A stretch of 64,000 nt of DNA from Paenibacillus thermotolerans. GTDB taxonomy: Bacteria > Bacillota > Bacilli > Paenibacillales > YIM-B00363. The position numbers were made by a program, and so were the translations under genes. The stretch spans positions 1 to 64,000 of the forward strand of contig NZ_JAQZSG010000013.1 in NCBI RefSeq assembly GCF_028745515.1, read 5' to 3'. Below, one piece after another: positions 56,083 through 64,000 of this stretch (positions are counted from its first letter, which is position 1; every line of letters starts with the position of its first letter). Below the pieces are notes generated by a model. It worked only from the letters and a program-made list of their open reading frames with translations, searched no databases and was not told the origin of the DNA.

Positions 56083-56730
56083 ATGAACCCAATCAAAGTG
56101 CTGCTTGTTGACGATCACGCGATTGTGCGGCAAGGGTTGAGCTTTTTTCTGCAAATGCAGCCCGATGTGCTGGTCGTCGGGGAAGCCGCGAACGGCAAGG
56201 AAGCGGTGGACAAGACGAAGGAGCTGCAGCCCGACGTTGTATTGATGGACCTTATCATGCCCGAGATGAACGGCATCGAGGCAACGCGCGAAATTCGGCA
56301 GCAGCCGCTGTCCGCGAAGGTCATCGTACTGACGACGTTTGCCGACAAGGATCATGTGCTCCCCGCCATTCAAGCCGGCGCCGGCGGCTATTTGCTGAAG
56401 GACACCGATCCGGAGCAAATCGTCGCCGCCATTCGGGGCGTTCATGCGGGCCAGCCGCAGCTGCATCCGGCGGTGGCCGGGCAGCTCATGTCTCACTTGT
56501 CGGAGCCCGCTCCGCAGCCCGCCTCCTCTCCCGATCAGCTGACCAAGCGGGAGAAGGAGGTGCTCTGTCTCATCGCCCGGGGCATGAGCAATAAGGAAAT
56601 CGCCGCCGAATGCGGCGTCGCGGAGAAGACGGTGAAGGTGCACGTCAGCAACGTGCTTTCCAAGCTGGGGGTCGCCGACCGTACCCAAGCCGCTCTATAT
56701 GCGGTCAAACATGGGTTTGTCGAGCTGTAA
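56083..56730 (+). CDS. NarL/LuxR-family response regulator
   Basis: This is a 215-aa regulator. Its receiver domain has KVLLVDDHAIVRQGL and VLMDLIMPEMNGIEATRE (phospho-Asp). A C-terminal LuxR HTH follows (LTKREKEVLCLIARGMSNKEIA...KTVKVHVSNVLSKLGVADRTQAALYA). It pairs with the upstream GAF kinase. The targets are unknown. Confidence 0.93.
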   Translation: MNPIKVLLVDDHAIVRQGLSFFLQMQPDVLVVGEAANGKEAVDKTKELQPDVVLMDLIMPEMNGIEATREIRQQPLSAKVIVLTTFADKDHVLPAIQAGAGGYLLKDTDPEQIVAAIRGVHAGQPQLHPAVAGQLMSHLSEPAPQPASSPDQLTKREKEVLCLIARGMSNKEIAAECGVAEKTVKVHVSNVLSKLGVADRTQAALYAVKHGFVEL

Positions 56731-56880
56731 ATCCGCTTTTCTAAGACTAATTGCTTAGGACGAATTTGGTAGCAGATTAGGGCCCTTTTGCCAATGTGAA
56801 ACGCTGGTGCCGGCAGTAAGATAAATACAAGAGAGCTACGAACATGAAAAAACAGCTGTGGGCGAAAGGAAGCGTTGCTC

Positions 56881-57429
56881 ATGAATATCGTATTATTGGC
56901 GGGAAGCAACCGTAAGAATGCAAGCAGCACAAAGCTGCTGCGATATATGGCTAAAGAGCTTGAAAAGAAAGGCGCACGAGCGGTCGTTATCGATTTATGG
57001 GAGAAGCCGGTGCCGCTGTACTCTCCGGACGGAGAGGATCGGCTCGACCGCAATGCGGCGGAGATGATCCGTCTCGTTCAAGAAGCGGACGGCATTGTCC
57101 TCGGTACGCCGGAATATCACGGCTCGATCTCGGGCGTGCTGAAGAATGCGCTGGATTATATGGGCGGGCAGCAATTTTCGGGCAAGCCGGTGCTGTCGGC
57201 AAGCTCGTCGGGCGGAGCGGTCGGCGTCGCTTCGTTGACGCATCTGCAGGACATCGTGCGCAATCTCCACGGCATCAACTGCCCAGAATGGATTTCGATC
57301 GGCGGCGATAACCGGCGCTTTGACGAGAACGGCGCCCCGGCATCGGACACGGTGCGCACCCGCATCAACCGTGCGCTCGATTATTTGCTGTTCATGATGG
57401 AACGACTCCGTATCCGGGTCAACGCATAG
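56881..57429 (+). CDS. NADPH-dependent FMN reductase
   Basis: This is a 182-aa flavodoxin-fold reductase (NADPH:quinone/azo/chromate type). FMN contacts are LLAGSNRKNASSTKL and GTPEYHGSISGVLKNALDY. I use the ATG at 56881 with AAAGGAAG upstream; a TTG sits at 56875. The substrate is uncertain. Confidence 0.9.
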   Translation: MNIVLLAGSNRKNASSTKLLRYMAKELEKKGARAVVIDLWEKPVPLYSPDGEDRLDRNAAEMIRLVQEADGIVLGTPEYHGSISGVLKNALDYMGGQQFSGKPVLSASSSGGAVGVASLTHLQDIVRNLHGINCPEWISIGGDNRRFDENGAPASDTVRTRINRALDYLLFMMERLRIRVNA

Positions 57430-57448
57430 GGGCGGGAGGCGGTCTGTC

Positions 57449-58156
57449 ATGCGGATTCGGGAAGTTGTTATGTACTCGCACGATTTAGGTTTGTCAAAGG
57501 CATTTTATACGGAGCGGCTGGGGCTTTCGGTTTCTCGGGAGACGGCCGGTTCGGTATCCTTCCAGGCTGGTGACGGCCTGTTGACGTTCAGGAAGGCCGA
57601 CGGCGGTGAGACGCCGTATTATCACTTTGCTTTCCGGATTACGGAGCATAAGTGGGAAGCCGCCTTGGATTGGCTGGAAGGTCGGGGAATCCGAGTCACC
57701 GTGTTCAGCGGCGGGCAGCAGGTAGTCCACTCGCGATCGTGGAATTCCCGTTCGTATTATTTTTTCGACTTCACGGGAAATATCGTCGAGCTGATCGCCA
57801 GGCACGACATCCCCTCCCCCGGTTCCGATTCCGGCTCCGCTTCGACGGGAGCTCCTTTCGGCCCGGAGGATATAACCGGCATCGGCGAAATCGGCATGCC
57901 CGCGGCGAACGCGCCGGAATTGGCGGATAAACTGATGAGGGGCTTCTCCTTGCCGGAGTATCTCGGCGCCGATGAGCTGTTTGTGCCGGTCGGCGATCCA
58001 TACGGGCTGTTTATCGTTTCGAGCGTTGCCCGCCGGTGGCTCGGGTCGGATAAGCCGTGCGCGGTATATCCGTTGGAGGCGGTAATCGCAGGCCCGGGGA
58101 ATGTTGAGCTTCGTCCGGACAAATATCCATATGTTATACGGCAAACTGCGCATTGA
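57449..58156 (+). CDS. VOC-superfamily (glyoxalase-like) protein
   Basis: This is a 235-aa protein with an N-terminal VOC domain (MYSHDLGLSKAFYTERLGL... SRSWNSRSYYFFDFTGNIVELIARHD) and a second half of related fold. It resembles Paenibacillus/Bacillus VOC proteins of unknown substrate. It starts 19 bases after the reductase stop, so probably one transcript. Confidence 0.85.
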   Translation: MRIREVVMYSHDLGLSKAFYTERLGLSVSRETAGSVSFQAGDGLLTFRKADGGETPYYHFAFRITEHKWEAALDWLEGRGIRVTVFSGGQQVVHSRSWNSRSYYFFDFTGNIVELIARHDIPSPGSDSGSASTGAPFGPEDITGIGEIGMPAANAPELADKLMRGFSLPEYLGADELFVPVGDPYGLFIVSSVARRWLGSDKPCAVYPLEAVIAGPGNVELRPDKYPYVIRQTAH

Positions 58157-58178
58157 CAGGCGCAGTTTTTTGCATATT
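58141..58178 (+). terminator. Terminator after the VOC gene
   Basis: AACTGCGC and GCGCAGTT pair around an eight-base loop, and TTTTGC follows. Confidence 0.8.
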
Positions 58179-58240
58179 TTTTATCTTCCGAGGGAAACAC
58201 ATAAATGGTAGCCAAACCACCCCAAAGGAGATGAAACAAC

Positions 58241-58666
58241 GTGAAGAAAGGTTTAAGCGTCATGCTGCTTACCGCAGTCGCAACTACCGCGATCGCGCTT
58301 CCGGCTTCTGCGACCGGCAATAACGCAGGAGTGACCGGAACTCGTTCCGCAACCTACGGCAACATGGGGACGACGGGTACAACGGGGACAACGGGCACGA
58401 CGGGTACCGGTACATACGGTACCTATGGCACCGATGGAGCCAATGATGCGCGTACGTATGGAACCTACGGCACCGGAGTCGGAACGCGGGACGTCACGAC
58501 GAACACGAACGGCAACTACAGAAATAACAACTATCGCGCAAGAAACGTAAGAGCCAACGCGGCGAATAACGACAACGACGGCGCAGGCTGGCTCGGATTG
58601 CTCGGTTTGTTGGGTCTTGCCGGGTTGATGGGCCGGAACAGAAACCGCAACGAGCAGCGCACGTAA
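58241..58666 (+). CDS. WGxxGxxG-type small exported protein
   Basis: This is a 141-aa protein with a signal peptide (VMLLTAVATTAIALPASA) and a Gly/Thr-rich low-complexity middle built of TGTTGTTGT-like and TYGTYGT-like units. The C-terminal motif GAGWLGLLGLLGLAGLMG followed by an Arg/Asn tail is the WGxxGxxG pattern. Such proteins are common in Paenibacillus and Bacillus. The function is unknown. Confidence 0.8.
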   Translation: MKKGLSVMLLTAVATTAIALPASATGNNAGVTGTRSATYGNMGTTGTTGTTGTTGTGTYGTYGTDGANDARTYGTYGTGVGTRDVTTNTNGNYRNNNYRARNVRANAANNDNDGAGWLGLLGLLGLAGLMGRNRNRNEQRT

Positions 58667-58673
58667 TCGATCC

Positions 58674-58710
58674 GAAGAACCGTACGGAACTTCCGTGCGG
58701 TTCTTTTTAT
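58674..58710 (+). terminator. Terminator after the WGxxGxxG gene
   Basis: GAAGAACCGTACGG and CCGTGCGGTTCTTTTT pair with a few mismatches and a T-run follows. Confidence 0.8.
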
Positions 58711-58793
58711 ATTGGGTCATGTTACGGTTGCCTGCGGCTTAACTGTGCGGCGCAGCAACAATCTTCGGTGCTAACTCGAGGGTATACTCGACC

Positions 58794-61202
58794 TCAAACC
58801 TTAACCCGCTGCAGCCGCAGCGCGTTCATGACGACCGACACCGAGCTGAGCGCCATCGCGGCGCCCGCCACCCACGGCGCCAGCAAACCGACTGCGGCGA
58901 TCGGGATCCCGATGACGTTATACGCAAGCGCCCAGAACAAGTTCTGTTTAATGTTCGCCATCGTCTTCTTGCTCATGTAGATCGCATCCGGGATGCTGTT
59001 CAAATCGCCGCGCATCAGCGTGACGTCCGCAGCCTCCATCGCGACGTCCGTGCCCGTGCCGATCGCCATGCCGATGTCGGCGGTCGCCAGCGCAGGCGCA
59101 TCGTTGATACCGTCGCCGACCATTGCTACCTTCCGTCCGGCGTTCTGCAGCTTCTTCACTTCCGCCGCCTTGCCTTCCGGAAGCACCTCAGCCAGCACGC
59201 GGTCGATGCCGACCTGGTTGGCAATCGCCTTCGCCGTCCGCTCGTTGTCGCCCGTAATCATAATGACCTCGATGCCCAGCTCCTTCAGACGGCCGACCGC
59301 TTCCTTCGATGTTTCCTTAATCGTGTCGGCTACGGCGACCATGCCTGCATAGTTCCCGTCAACAGCCGCCAGCATCGCGGTCTTGCCCGCTTCCTCCAGC
59401 CGCGTCATCGCCTCATAAGCCTGTTCCGCATCCACTTCATACTTCTGCATTAGCTTTCTAGTACCGATCAGCAGCTGGCGGCCCTCAATCACCGCTTCGA
59501 TACCGTAGCCCGGAATCGCCTCGAATTTCTCCGGCGCCGGAAGCTCGATGCCCTTCGCCTTGACGCCTTCCACGATCGCCTCGGCAAGCGGGTGCTCCGA
59601 ATTACGCTCCGCTCCGCCTACCAGACGAAGGAACTCGGCCTCATCCATCGAGCCCGCAACCGCAACGTCGGTCAGCTCCGGCTTGCCCTTCGTAACCGTA
59701 CCCGTCTTATCGAGAATGATCGCGTCGATCTTGTGCGTCGCTTCCAAATGCTCGCCGCCCTTAAACAGCACGCCAAGCTCCGCGGCGCGGCCAGAGCCCG
59801 CCATAATCGACGTCGGCGTCGCCAAGCCAAGGGCGCATGGGCAAGCGATGACGAGCACCGCGATCGCCTTCTCCAGCGCACCGGCGAAACTGCCCGGCTC
59901 GACGCCGAAATACCAAATCAGGAACGTAACCACTGCAATGCCTACGACTATCGGAACGAAAATACCCGAAATGACGTCCGCAACCCGTTGGATCGGCGCC
60001 TTGGAGCCCTGCGCTTCCTCAACGACCTTAATAATTTGCGCCAGCGCCGTGTCTTTGCCGACCTTCGTCGCTTGCAGCTTAAGAACGCCGTTCTTGTTGA
60101 TCGTCGCGCCGATCACGGCGTCGCCGGCCTTCTTCTCGACGGGGATGCTCTCCCCTGTCAGCATCGATTCATCTACCGAGGAGGCTCCTTCCAACACGAC
60201 GCCGTCCACCGGTATTTTCTCGCCCGGCTTGACGAGCACGACATCGCCGGTCACGACTTGTTCCACCGGTACGCTCAGCTCTTGGCCGCCGCGAATGACA
60301 AGCGCCGTCTTCGCCTGCAGACCCATAAGCGTCTTAATCGCCTCCGACGTCCGTCCCTTAGCGAGCGCTTCAAACAGCTTGCCTAGAAGAATGAGCGTAA
60401 TGAGCACGGCGCTTGTTTCGTAGTACATTTCCGCCTGATGGTGACCGCCGCCGTTCATCCACTCGAACGTCAAATACAAGCTGTAGAAATAGGCGGCCGA
60501 CGTCCCGAGCGCAACCAACACGTCCATGTTGGCGCTCCCGTTGCGGAGCGCTTTATAGGCGCCGACGTAAAACTGATAGCCGATCGCAAATTGAACCGGT
60601 GTCGCAAGCGCCAGCTGGAACCACGGGTTCATAAAAATGTCCGGCGACCAGATGAACGAAGTGAAGGAGAAATGCCCCACCATCGCCCACAGCAACGGGA
60701 AGGACAGCACGGCGGAGACGATCAGCTTCCACTTTTGCCGCGTAATTTCTTTCTTCCGATGTTCGCCCGGCTCTTCCTGCCCTTTCTTCACAGCAGCTTT
60801 ATAGCCCAGCTTTTCAACCTTCTCAACCATGTCCTTCACGGACACTTCCGCAGGGACGTATTCTACATGCGCCGTCTCCAGTGCGAAGTTTACCGTCGCC
60901 TTCGATACCCCGGGAAGCTTATTTAAGCCTTTCTCGATTTTGTTCGCGCACGCTGCGCAGGTCATGCCGCTCAGATCGAATTCAACGCTCTCCTTCACCG
61001 TGCCGTATCCGAGGGAGCTGATCTTCTGCTCCAAGGCGCCAAGGTCGACCTTGGCCGGATCGTAGGTTACCGCCGCCTGCTCCAGCGCGAAGTTTACAGT
61101 AGCCTGGGAGACGCCCTCTACTTTATTCAAGCCTTTCTCAATCCGATTGGCGCACGCCGCACAGGTCATTCCGGTTATTTGTAAAGTGGTTTGCTTTTCC
61201 AA
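58794..61202 (-). CDS. copA: Copper-exporting P1B-type ATPase CopA
   Basis: This is an ~802-aa copper pump with two N-terminal metal-binding domains ([10 protein letters not shown] and [10 protein letters not shown], CxxC), eight transmembrane helices, the metal site CPCALG, the phosphorylation motif DKTGTVTKG, the HP motif SEHPLA and the hinge [13 protein letters not shown] start at TTG 61202, with AGGAG eight bases upstream; GTG 61211 is too close. No copZ or csoR is adjacent. Confidence 0.95.
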   Translation of the reverse strand: MEKQTTLQITGMTCAACANRIEKGLNKVEGVSQATVNFALEQAAVTYDPAKVDLGALEQKISSLGYGTVKESVEFDLSGMTCAACANKIEKGLNKLPGVSKATVNFALETAHVEYVPAEVSVKDMVEKVEKLGYKAAVKKGQEEPGEHRKKEITRQKWKLIVSAVLSFPLLWAMVGHFSFTSFIWSPDIFMNPWFQLALATPVQFAIGYQFYVGAYKALRNGSANMDVLVALGTSAAYFYSLYLTFEWMNGGGHHQAEMYYETSAVLITLILLGKLFEALAKGRTSEAIKTLMGLQAKTALVIRGGQELSVPVEQVVTGDVVLVKPGEKIPVDGVVLEGASSVDESMLTGESIPVEKKAGDAVIGATINKNGVLKLQATKVGKDTALAQIIKVVEEAQGSKAPIQRVADVISGIFVPIVVGIAVVTFLIWYFGVEPGSFAGALEKAIAVLVIACPCALGLATPTSIMAGSGRAAELGVLFKGGEHLEATHKIDAIILDKTGTVTKGKPELTDVAVAGSMDEAEFLRLVGGAERNSEHPLAEAIVEGVKAKGIELPAPEKFEAIPGYGIEAVIEGRQLLIGTRKLMQKYEVDAEQAYEAMTRLEEAGKTAMLAAVDGNYAGMVAVADTIKETSKEAVGRLKELGIEVIMITGDNERTAKAIANQVGIDRVLAEVLPEGKAAEVKKLQNAGRKVAMVGDGINDAPALATADIGMAIGTGTDVAMEAADVTLMRGDLNSIPDAIYMSKKTMANIKQNLFWALAYNVIGIPIAAVGLLAPWVAGAAMALSSVSVVMNALRLQRVKV

Positions 61203-61222
61203 CGTTATCACTCCTAAATGAT

Positions 61223-61240
61223 TGCAACGTTAACGTTGCA
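61223..61240. promoter_or_regulatory. 18-bp perfect palindrome before copA
   Basis: TGCAACGTTAACGTTGCA is a perfect palindrome about 20 bases upstream of copA. It may be a repressor operator. Further upstream ATACCCCCCTACCCTATG (about 61299-61316) resembles half-sites of CsoR-type operators. Neither is proven. Confidence 0.5.
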
Positions 61241-61326
61241 TACCGTTAAATATGTAACTCATCAACCGGCAATCATTGCTCCGATATATTCATACTACAA
61301 TACCCCCCTACCCTATGTAAAGGGGA

Positions 61327-61420
61327 ATCGAAAACATTTTCCCTAATAAAAGACTCACCAATAACATTTTCCCCAATAAAAAGACCCATCGACAACATTG
61401 TTCCCATAAAAAAGGACCCC
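61327..61420. repeat. Three degenerate ~31-bp tandem repeats
   Basis: Units starting ATCGAAAACATTTTCCC, ACCAATAACATTTTCCCC and ATCGACAACATTGTTCCC, each followed by an AATAAAAAGAC-like stretch, lie head to tail at 61327, 61357 and 61388. They fill most of the copA/anti-sigma intergenic gap. Confidence 0.65.
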
Positions 61421-61436
61421 GCAAAATCGAGGCCCT
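61408..61436 (-). terminator. Terminator of the sigma/anti-sigma operon
   Basis: On the minus strand GGGCCTCG and CGGGGTCC pair (with G-U pairs) around ATTTTG and TTTTTT follows. It lies just beyond the DUF4179 gene. Confidence 0.75.
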
Positions 61437-61447
61437 TCTACGCCGAT

Positions 61448-62806
61448 CTATTCTTTAATCTTTACCTCAAAGTGTTCGACAATGTATCCGGGGTAATTGG
61501 CGATTTTAAACGTCAGCGGCTGCACATAGTCCTGGTCCGGAATATAGAACGTGTGCCTCTGGCCGGTTATATCGCCCATATCGGTGCTTGAATACATGCC
61601 CCCCGCCCCTACATTGAACGTTGCGCCGCTGCCGTCCGTAAACTCGGTTTCCGCAAGAGAATACAGCATGTTGTCCTCCCTCGCGATCCCGCTCAACGTA
61701 AAGGATAGATCCTTTTGCCCGCTGGCCGTCTTAATGCCGTTCAGCCGTACGCGATCATCCGGCGCCTTCAGCAGCTCTTTATTATCCGTGTCAACCACCA
61801 GCTCCAGCTTATCCTTATCCAGCGCTCTTAGTCTGGAGCCCTTCATCGTTAACGACTTCGGAATCGAGAACGAGCTGCCTTGGAAAAAGAGCGTCAATTT
61901 GTTTTCGCTCATACTGGAACCGAAGTTTTGATACGTCTCCCCTTGATCCCCAACCAGCGTTAAATCGACGAAGGAAAATATTTTTTTCGCATTATCAGGG
62001 TCAAACTCGACTTCAACAGCGATCTGTGTCGGATGAACGGCGGCGCTGACGAACGTAATGCGTTGCCCCTCAACGGTAACCGTCTGTCCGATCGGATAAA
62101 CCGTCTTAAGCCCTTTCATCCGTTCCCGGTCCACCGTTATCGGCAGCGTCCAAGTCGGAGCAAGCGTCGTATCGCTTCGCGCCACTTTGGTCTCCAGTAA
62201 GAACGTATCGGGAAACGCCTCGCGGCTTCCGAAGTTGACGTCGATCCGGCTCGACCTCACTCCGTTCTCCTGATCCTCCTCCTGTCGGTAGCCCCAAGAA
62301 TAACCGGATTCAAGCCGTGTCCCATCCTCTTTCAGAAAATGAATATCGCGCAATTCAACCTTTTTATAATCCTTGGGATACACAATCGTATAAAAAATAT
62401 TCATCCTCGTCTCGTCCGCGATAATGCCGTCCACCGTCACCGTAATGCCGTCATGGGAATCGGATACGCCGACCTTTTGGATGTAATCGTTGTTGATGGC
62501 AGCGGTCAGCCCTTTGTCCCCGGCAACCATTTTTGCAATGTACCCGAGTCCCGGCACCTCGCTGACGATGGCGGCGAATGCGGGAGAAACCCGCACCGTC
62601 GTCATGAATGCCAGCAGCAGCACAGCAGCGGCAACGGCGCCGCCGGACCACGCCTTGCGAATTCGCGCGGAAGCTTTCCGCTCCTCTTGCGCCTTTCGCA
62701 TACCGTTCCGTATATAATCGTCGATCCGCTCCGGCACCCTCACTTCCCGACCCGAATCCGCCAAATTTTCCAACGCGGACAGCACCTGCTCGTTATGTTT
62801 CCCCAT
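61448..62806 (-). CDS. DUF4179 membrane protein, probable anti-sigma factor
   Basis: This is a 452-aa protein. A cytosolic N-terminus of about 50 residues is followed by one transmembrane helix (GGAVAAAVLLLAFMTTVRV) and a large extracytoplasmic beta-rich part (DUF4179 then a DUF5643-like domain). It lies three bases after the ECF sigma gene. In Bacillus and Paenibacillus, DUF4179 proteins follow ECF sigma factors and act as their anti-sigma factors. Confidence 0.85.
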   Translation of the reverse strand: MGKHNEQVLSALENLADSGREVRVPERIDDYIRNGMRKAQEERKASARIRKAWSGGAVAAAVLLLAFMTTVRVSPAFAAIVSEVPGLGYIAKMVAGDKGLTAAINNDYIQKVGVSDSHDGITVTVDGIIADETRMNIFYTIVYPKDYKKVELRDIHFLKEDGTRLESGYSWGYRQEEDQENGVRSSRIDVNFGSREAFPDTFLLETKVARSDTTLAPTWTLPITVDRERMKGLKTVYPIGQTVTVEGQRITFVSAAVHPTQIAVEVEFDPDNAKKIFSFVDLTLVGDQGETYQNFGSSMSENKLTLFFQGSSFSIPKSLTMKGSRLRALDKDKLELVVDTDNKELLKAPDDRVRLNGIKTASGQKDLSFTLSGIAREDNMLYSLAETEFTDGSGATFNVGAGGMYSSTDMGDITGQRHTFYIPDQDYVQPLTFKIANYPGYIVEHFEVKIKE

Positions 62807-62809
62807 GTG

Positions 62810-63328
62810 TTATACCCCCTCCGTCAAATGCGGCTTTAGCAGCGTCAACGATTTGTTGAGCCACGTTTTTACGGTCCCGACCGGCCGGTCCAACGTTTCG
62901 GCGATTTCCGTCAGCGTCATATCCTCGTAATACTTGAGAATGATGATTTGCTTAAGCTTCGGGTCGAGCCGCTCGAGCGCCTCCGCAAGCTGAACGCGGG
63001 TCACCGCATCCGTAAGCTTCGGGTCCGGTTCGAACCGTTCGGGCATATCCGTCACAGGGGCATAACGTTTCCTCCGCTTCCACTCGTCCCCGCAGCAATT
63101 GAGCAAAATCCGAATGAGCCAAGTGGAAACATACTGGGGAGACCTCAGCTTTCCGAATGTTTTCCAAGCTCTGTATGCCGTCTCTTGGACAGCCTCCAGC
63201 GCATCGTGTTCATTTTTTAAATATGCATATGCAATCCGGTACAGCCGCTCTTTATGGACCTGCATCAACGCAAAGAACGACTCTTCGTTGCCGTTCTTGG
63301 CTTCTTGCACCAGCTGTGCGACGTCCAT
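62810..63328 (-). CDS. ECF RNA polymerase sigma factor
   Basis: This is a 172-aa group 4 sigma factor. Region 2 has ERLYRIAYAYLKNEHDALEAVQETAYRAWKTF; region 4 has LDPKLKQIIILKYYEDMTLTEIAETLDRPVGTVKTWLNK. There is no region 3. It is paired with the DUF4179 anti-sigma candidate. A candidate self-controlled promoter lies upstream. Confidence 0.93.
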   Translation of the reverse strand: MDVAQLVQEAKNGNEESFFALMQVHKERLYRIAYAYLKNEHDALEAVQETAYRAWKTFGKLRSPQYVSTWLIRILLNCCGDEWKRRKRYAPVTDMPERFEPDPKLTDAVTRVQLAEALERLDPKLKQIIILKYYEDMTLTEIAETLDRPVGTVKTWLNKSLTLLKPHLTEGV

Positions 63329-63361
63329 TTCCCCGTCCCCTCTCTATCCCGCTACTATGTA

Positions 63362-63390
63362 TTAGACTGACTTGGAGGGCAAACGGTTTT
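63362..63390 (-). promoter_or_regulatory. Candidate ECF-type promoter of the sigma operon
   Basis: On the minus strand AAAACC, 17 bases, then GTCTAA resemble ECF-type promoters (AAC-N16/17-CGTC). It sits 34 bases before the sigma gene start and suggests autoregulation. It is a short pattern and only suggestive. Confidence 0.35.
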
Positions 63391-63511
63391 GATATCCGCA
63401 AAAATACTTCTGTGCAAATTGTGATGTTTAGCGAATCTTTACTAGCATTGTAGAGACTATTTATGGCAAAATTCAATTATTTAATCCAGCAATCTAGGAG
63501 AAGTGTGCAAA

Positions 63512-64000
63512 ATGACAACGCCAACCATAATCGGTTTATATGCAGGAATGCCGCGTACGATCACGAACGCGTCCGGGACGTTCACATCGGGAATTGTAAA
63601 AAGTCCGGTAACGGGAGCCTTTTTGTCCGTAAACGGGTTTGTCGGGGACGGCGTCGCCAACGAAAAATTTCACGGCGGAACCGAACGGGCCGTGTGCGTA
63701 TATTCCTATGAACACTACCCGTTATGGGAGAAGGAACGCGGCGCGCCGCTCGAACGCCCCGGCTTCGGCGAAAACTTGCTCGTCGCCGGCATGCTTGAGA
63801 AGAACGTATGCATAGGCGATATTTACCGATTGGGAGAAGCCGTCGTGCAGGTGTCGCAGAGCCGAAATCCTTGCTACACCATTTCGAGAAGGAACGAGTT
63901 CGATCCGATGCTTGCCAGAGTGATAGAGACAGGCTTTACGGGGTATTTTTTCCGGGTATTGCAGGAAGGCGAAGTTCGGACAGATTCAAGGATCGAGCTT
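63512..64000 (+). CDS. MOSC-domain protein (YiiM-like), cut by the right edge
   Basis: A frame opens at ATG 63512 with TAGGAGAAG upstream and stays open to the end (163 codons). It has IVKSPVTGAFLSVNGFVGDGVANEKFHGGTERAVCVYSYEHYP and a Cys-bearing SQSRNPCYTISRRN, as in YiiM-type MOSC proteins that handle molybdenum-cofactor sulfur or hydroxylated bases. The C-terminus is missing. Confidence 0.9.
   Translation, partial: MTTPTIIGLYAGMPRTITNASGTFTSGIVKSPVTGAFLSVNGFVGDGVANEKFHGGTERAVCVYSYEHYPLWEKERGAPLERPGFGENLLVAGMLEKNVCIGDIYRLGEAVVQVSQSRNPCYTISRRNEFDPMLARVIETGFTGYFFRVLQEGEVRTDSRIEL

Noticed and set aside
55225-56688. 487-aa minus-strand open frame
   Set aside because: Antisense shadow of the GAF kinase and response regulator genes, which have clear domains.
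1-64000. CRISPR array or tRNA-type attachment site
   Set aside because: No regularly spaced direct repeats were seen, and the prophage junction lies in cotJC and not in a tRNA gene.

Overview
This window is chromosomal DNA of a spore-forming Firmicute, most likely Paenibacillus or a close relative. The evidence is a cotJ spore-coat operon, a guanidine riboswitch with paired SMR exporters, PBSX-type phage genes, strong AGGAGG-type ribosome sites and a GC content near 50-55%. I saw no rRNA, tRNA or CRISPR array.

Layout. (1) 1-3.35 kb, host: a VanRS-like two-component pair, a DinB-family protein and the cotJA-cotJB-cotJC operon. (2) 3.35-41.93 kb: a complete-looking prophage of about 38.57 kb lying inside cotJC. 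Its left arm (3.4-7 kb) has a replication-relaxation protein, an FtsK-like ATPase and small regulators. The late module (7.1-27.3 kb, minus strand, read right to left) encodes terminase, an HK97-type portal, protease and capsid, head-tail connectors, a contractile sheath and tube, a tail chaperone with a -1 frameshift, a tape measure, a PBSX-like baseplate, a tail fibre, a holin and an endolysin, so it predicts a myovirus. The early module (27.5-38.4 kb, minus strand) holds a small tyrosine recombinase, an ArpU-like regulator, a Gp37/Gp68 protein, a PcfJ protein, a PcfK/AcrIIA9-like protein, a replication initiator and many small genes. The lysogeny module (38.5-41.9 kb, plus strand) holds an XRE repressor, an ImmA/IrrE-type protease, a HIRAN protein and a large serine integrase whose stop codon lies in attR. 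(3) 41.93-64 kb, host: the 3' part of cotJC, a second decayed cotJC 3' copy, a MarR/lactamase-fold pair, a YcaQ-like glycosylase, an APH-like kinase, PepF, a Kiwa-like KwaA/KwaB defence pair, an Ig-repeat exported protein, riboswitch-controlled SMR exporters, a GAF-histidine kinase/LuxR regulator pair, a CopA ATPase, an ECF sigma/anti-sigma pair and a MOSC protein cut by the right edge.

Main discovery. The prophage splits cotJC at codon 62-64. The two halves share an 8-bp core (ACCGAGGA), and precise excision between the cores rebuilds a 189-codon cotJC in frame. The prophage sides of attL and attR are perfect 23-bp inverted copies, so the rebuilt attP is almost perfectly symmetric, as expected for a large serine integrase. 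This is the architecture of skin in sigK and SP-beta in spsM. I infer a sporulation-linked gene-restoring prophage.

Other points of note are a five-site 15-bp operator array at the immunity switch, a Kiwa-like defence pair in the host and an anti-Cas9-family candidate in the phage.
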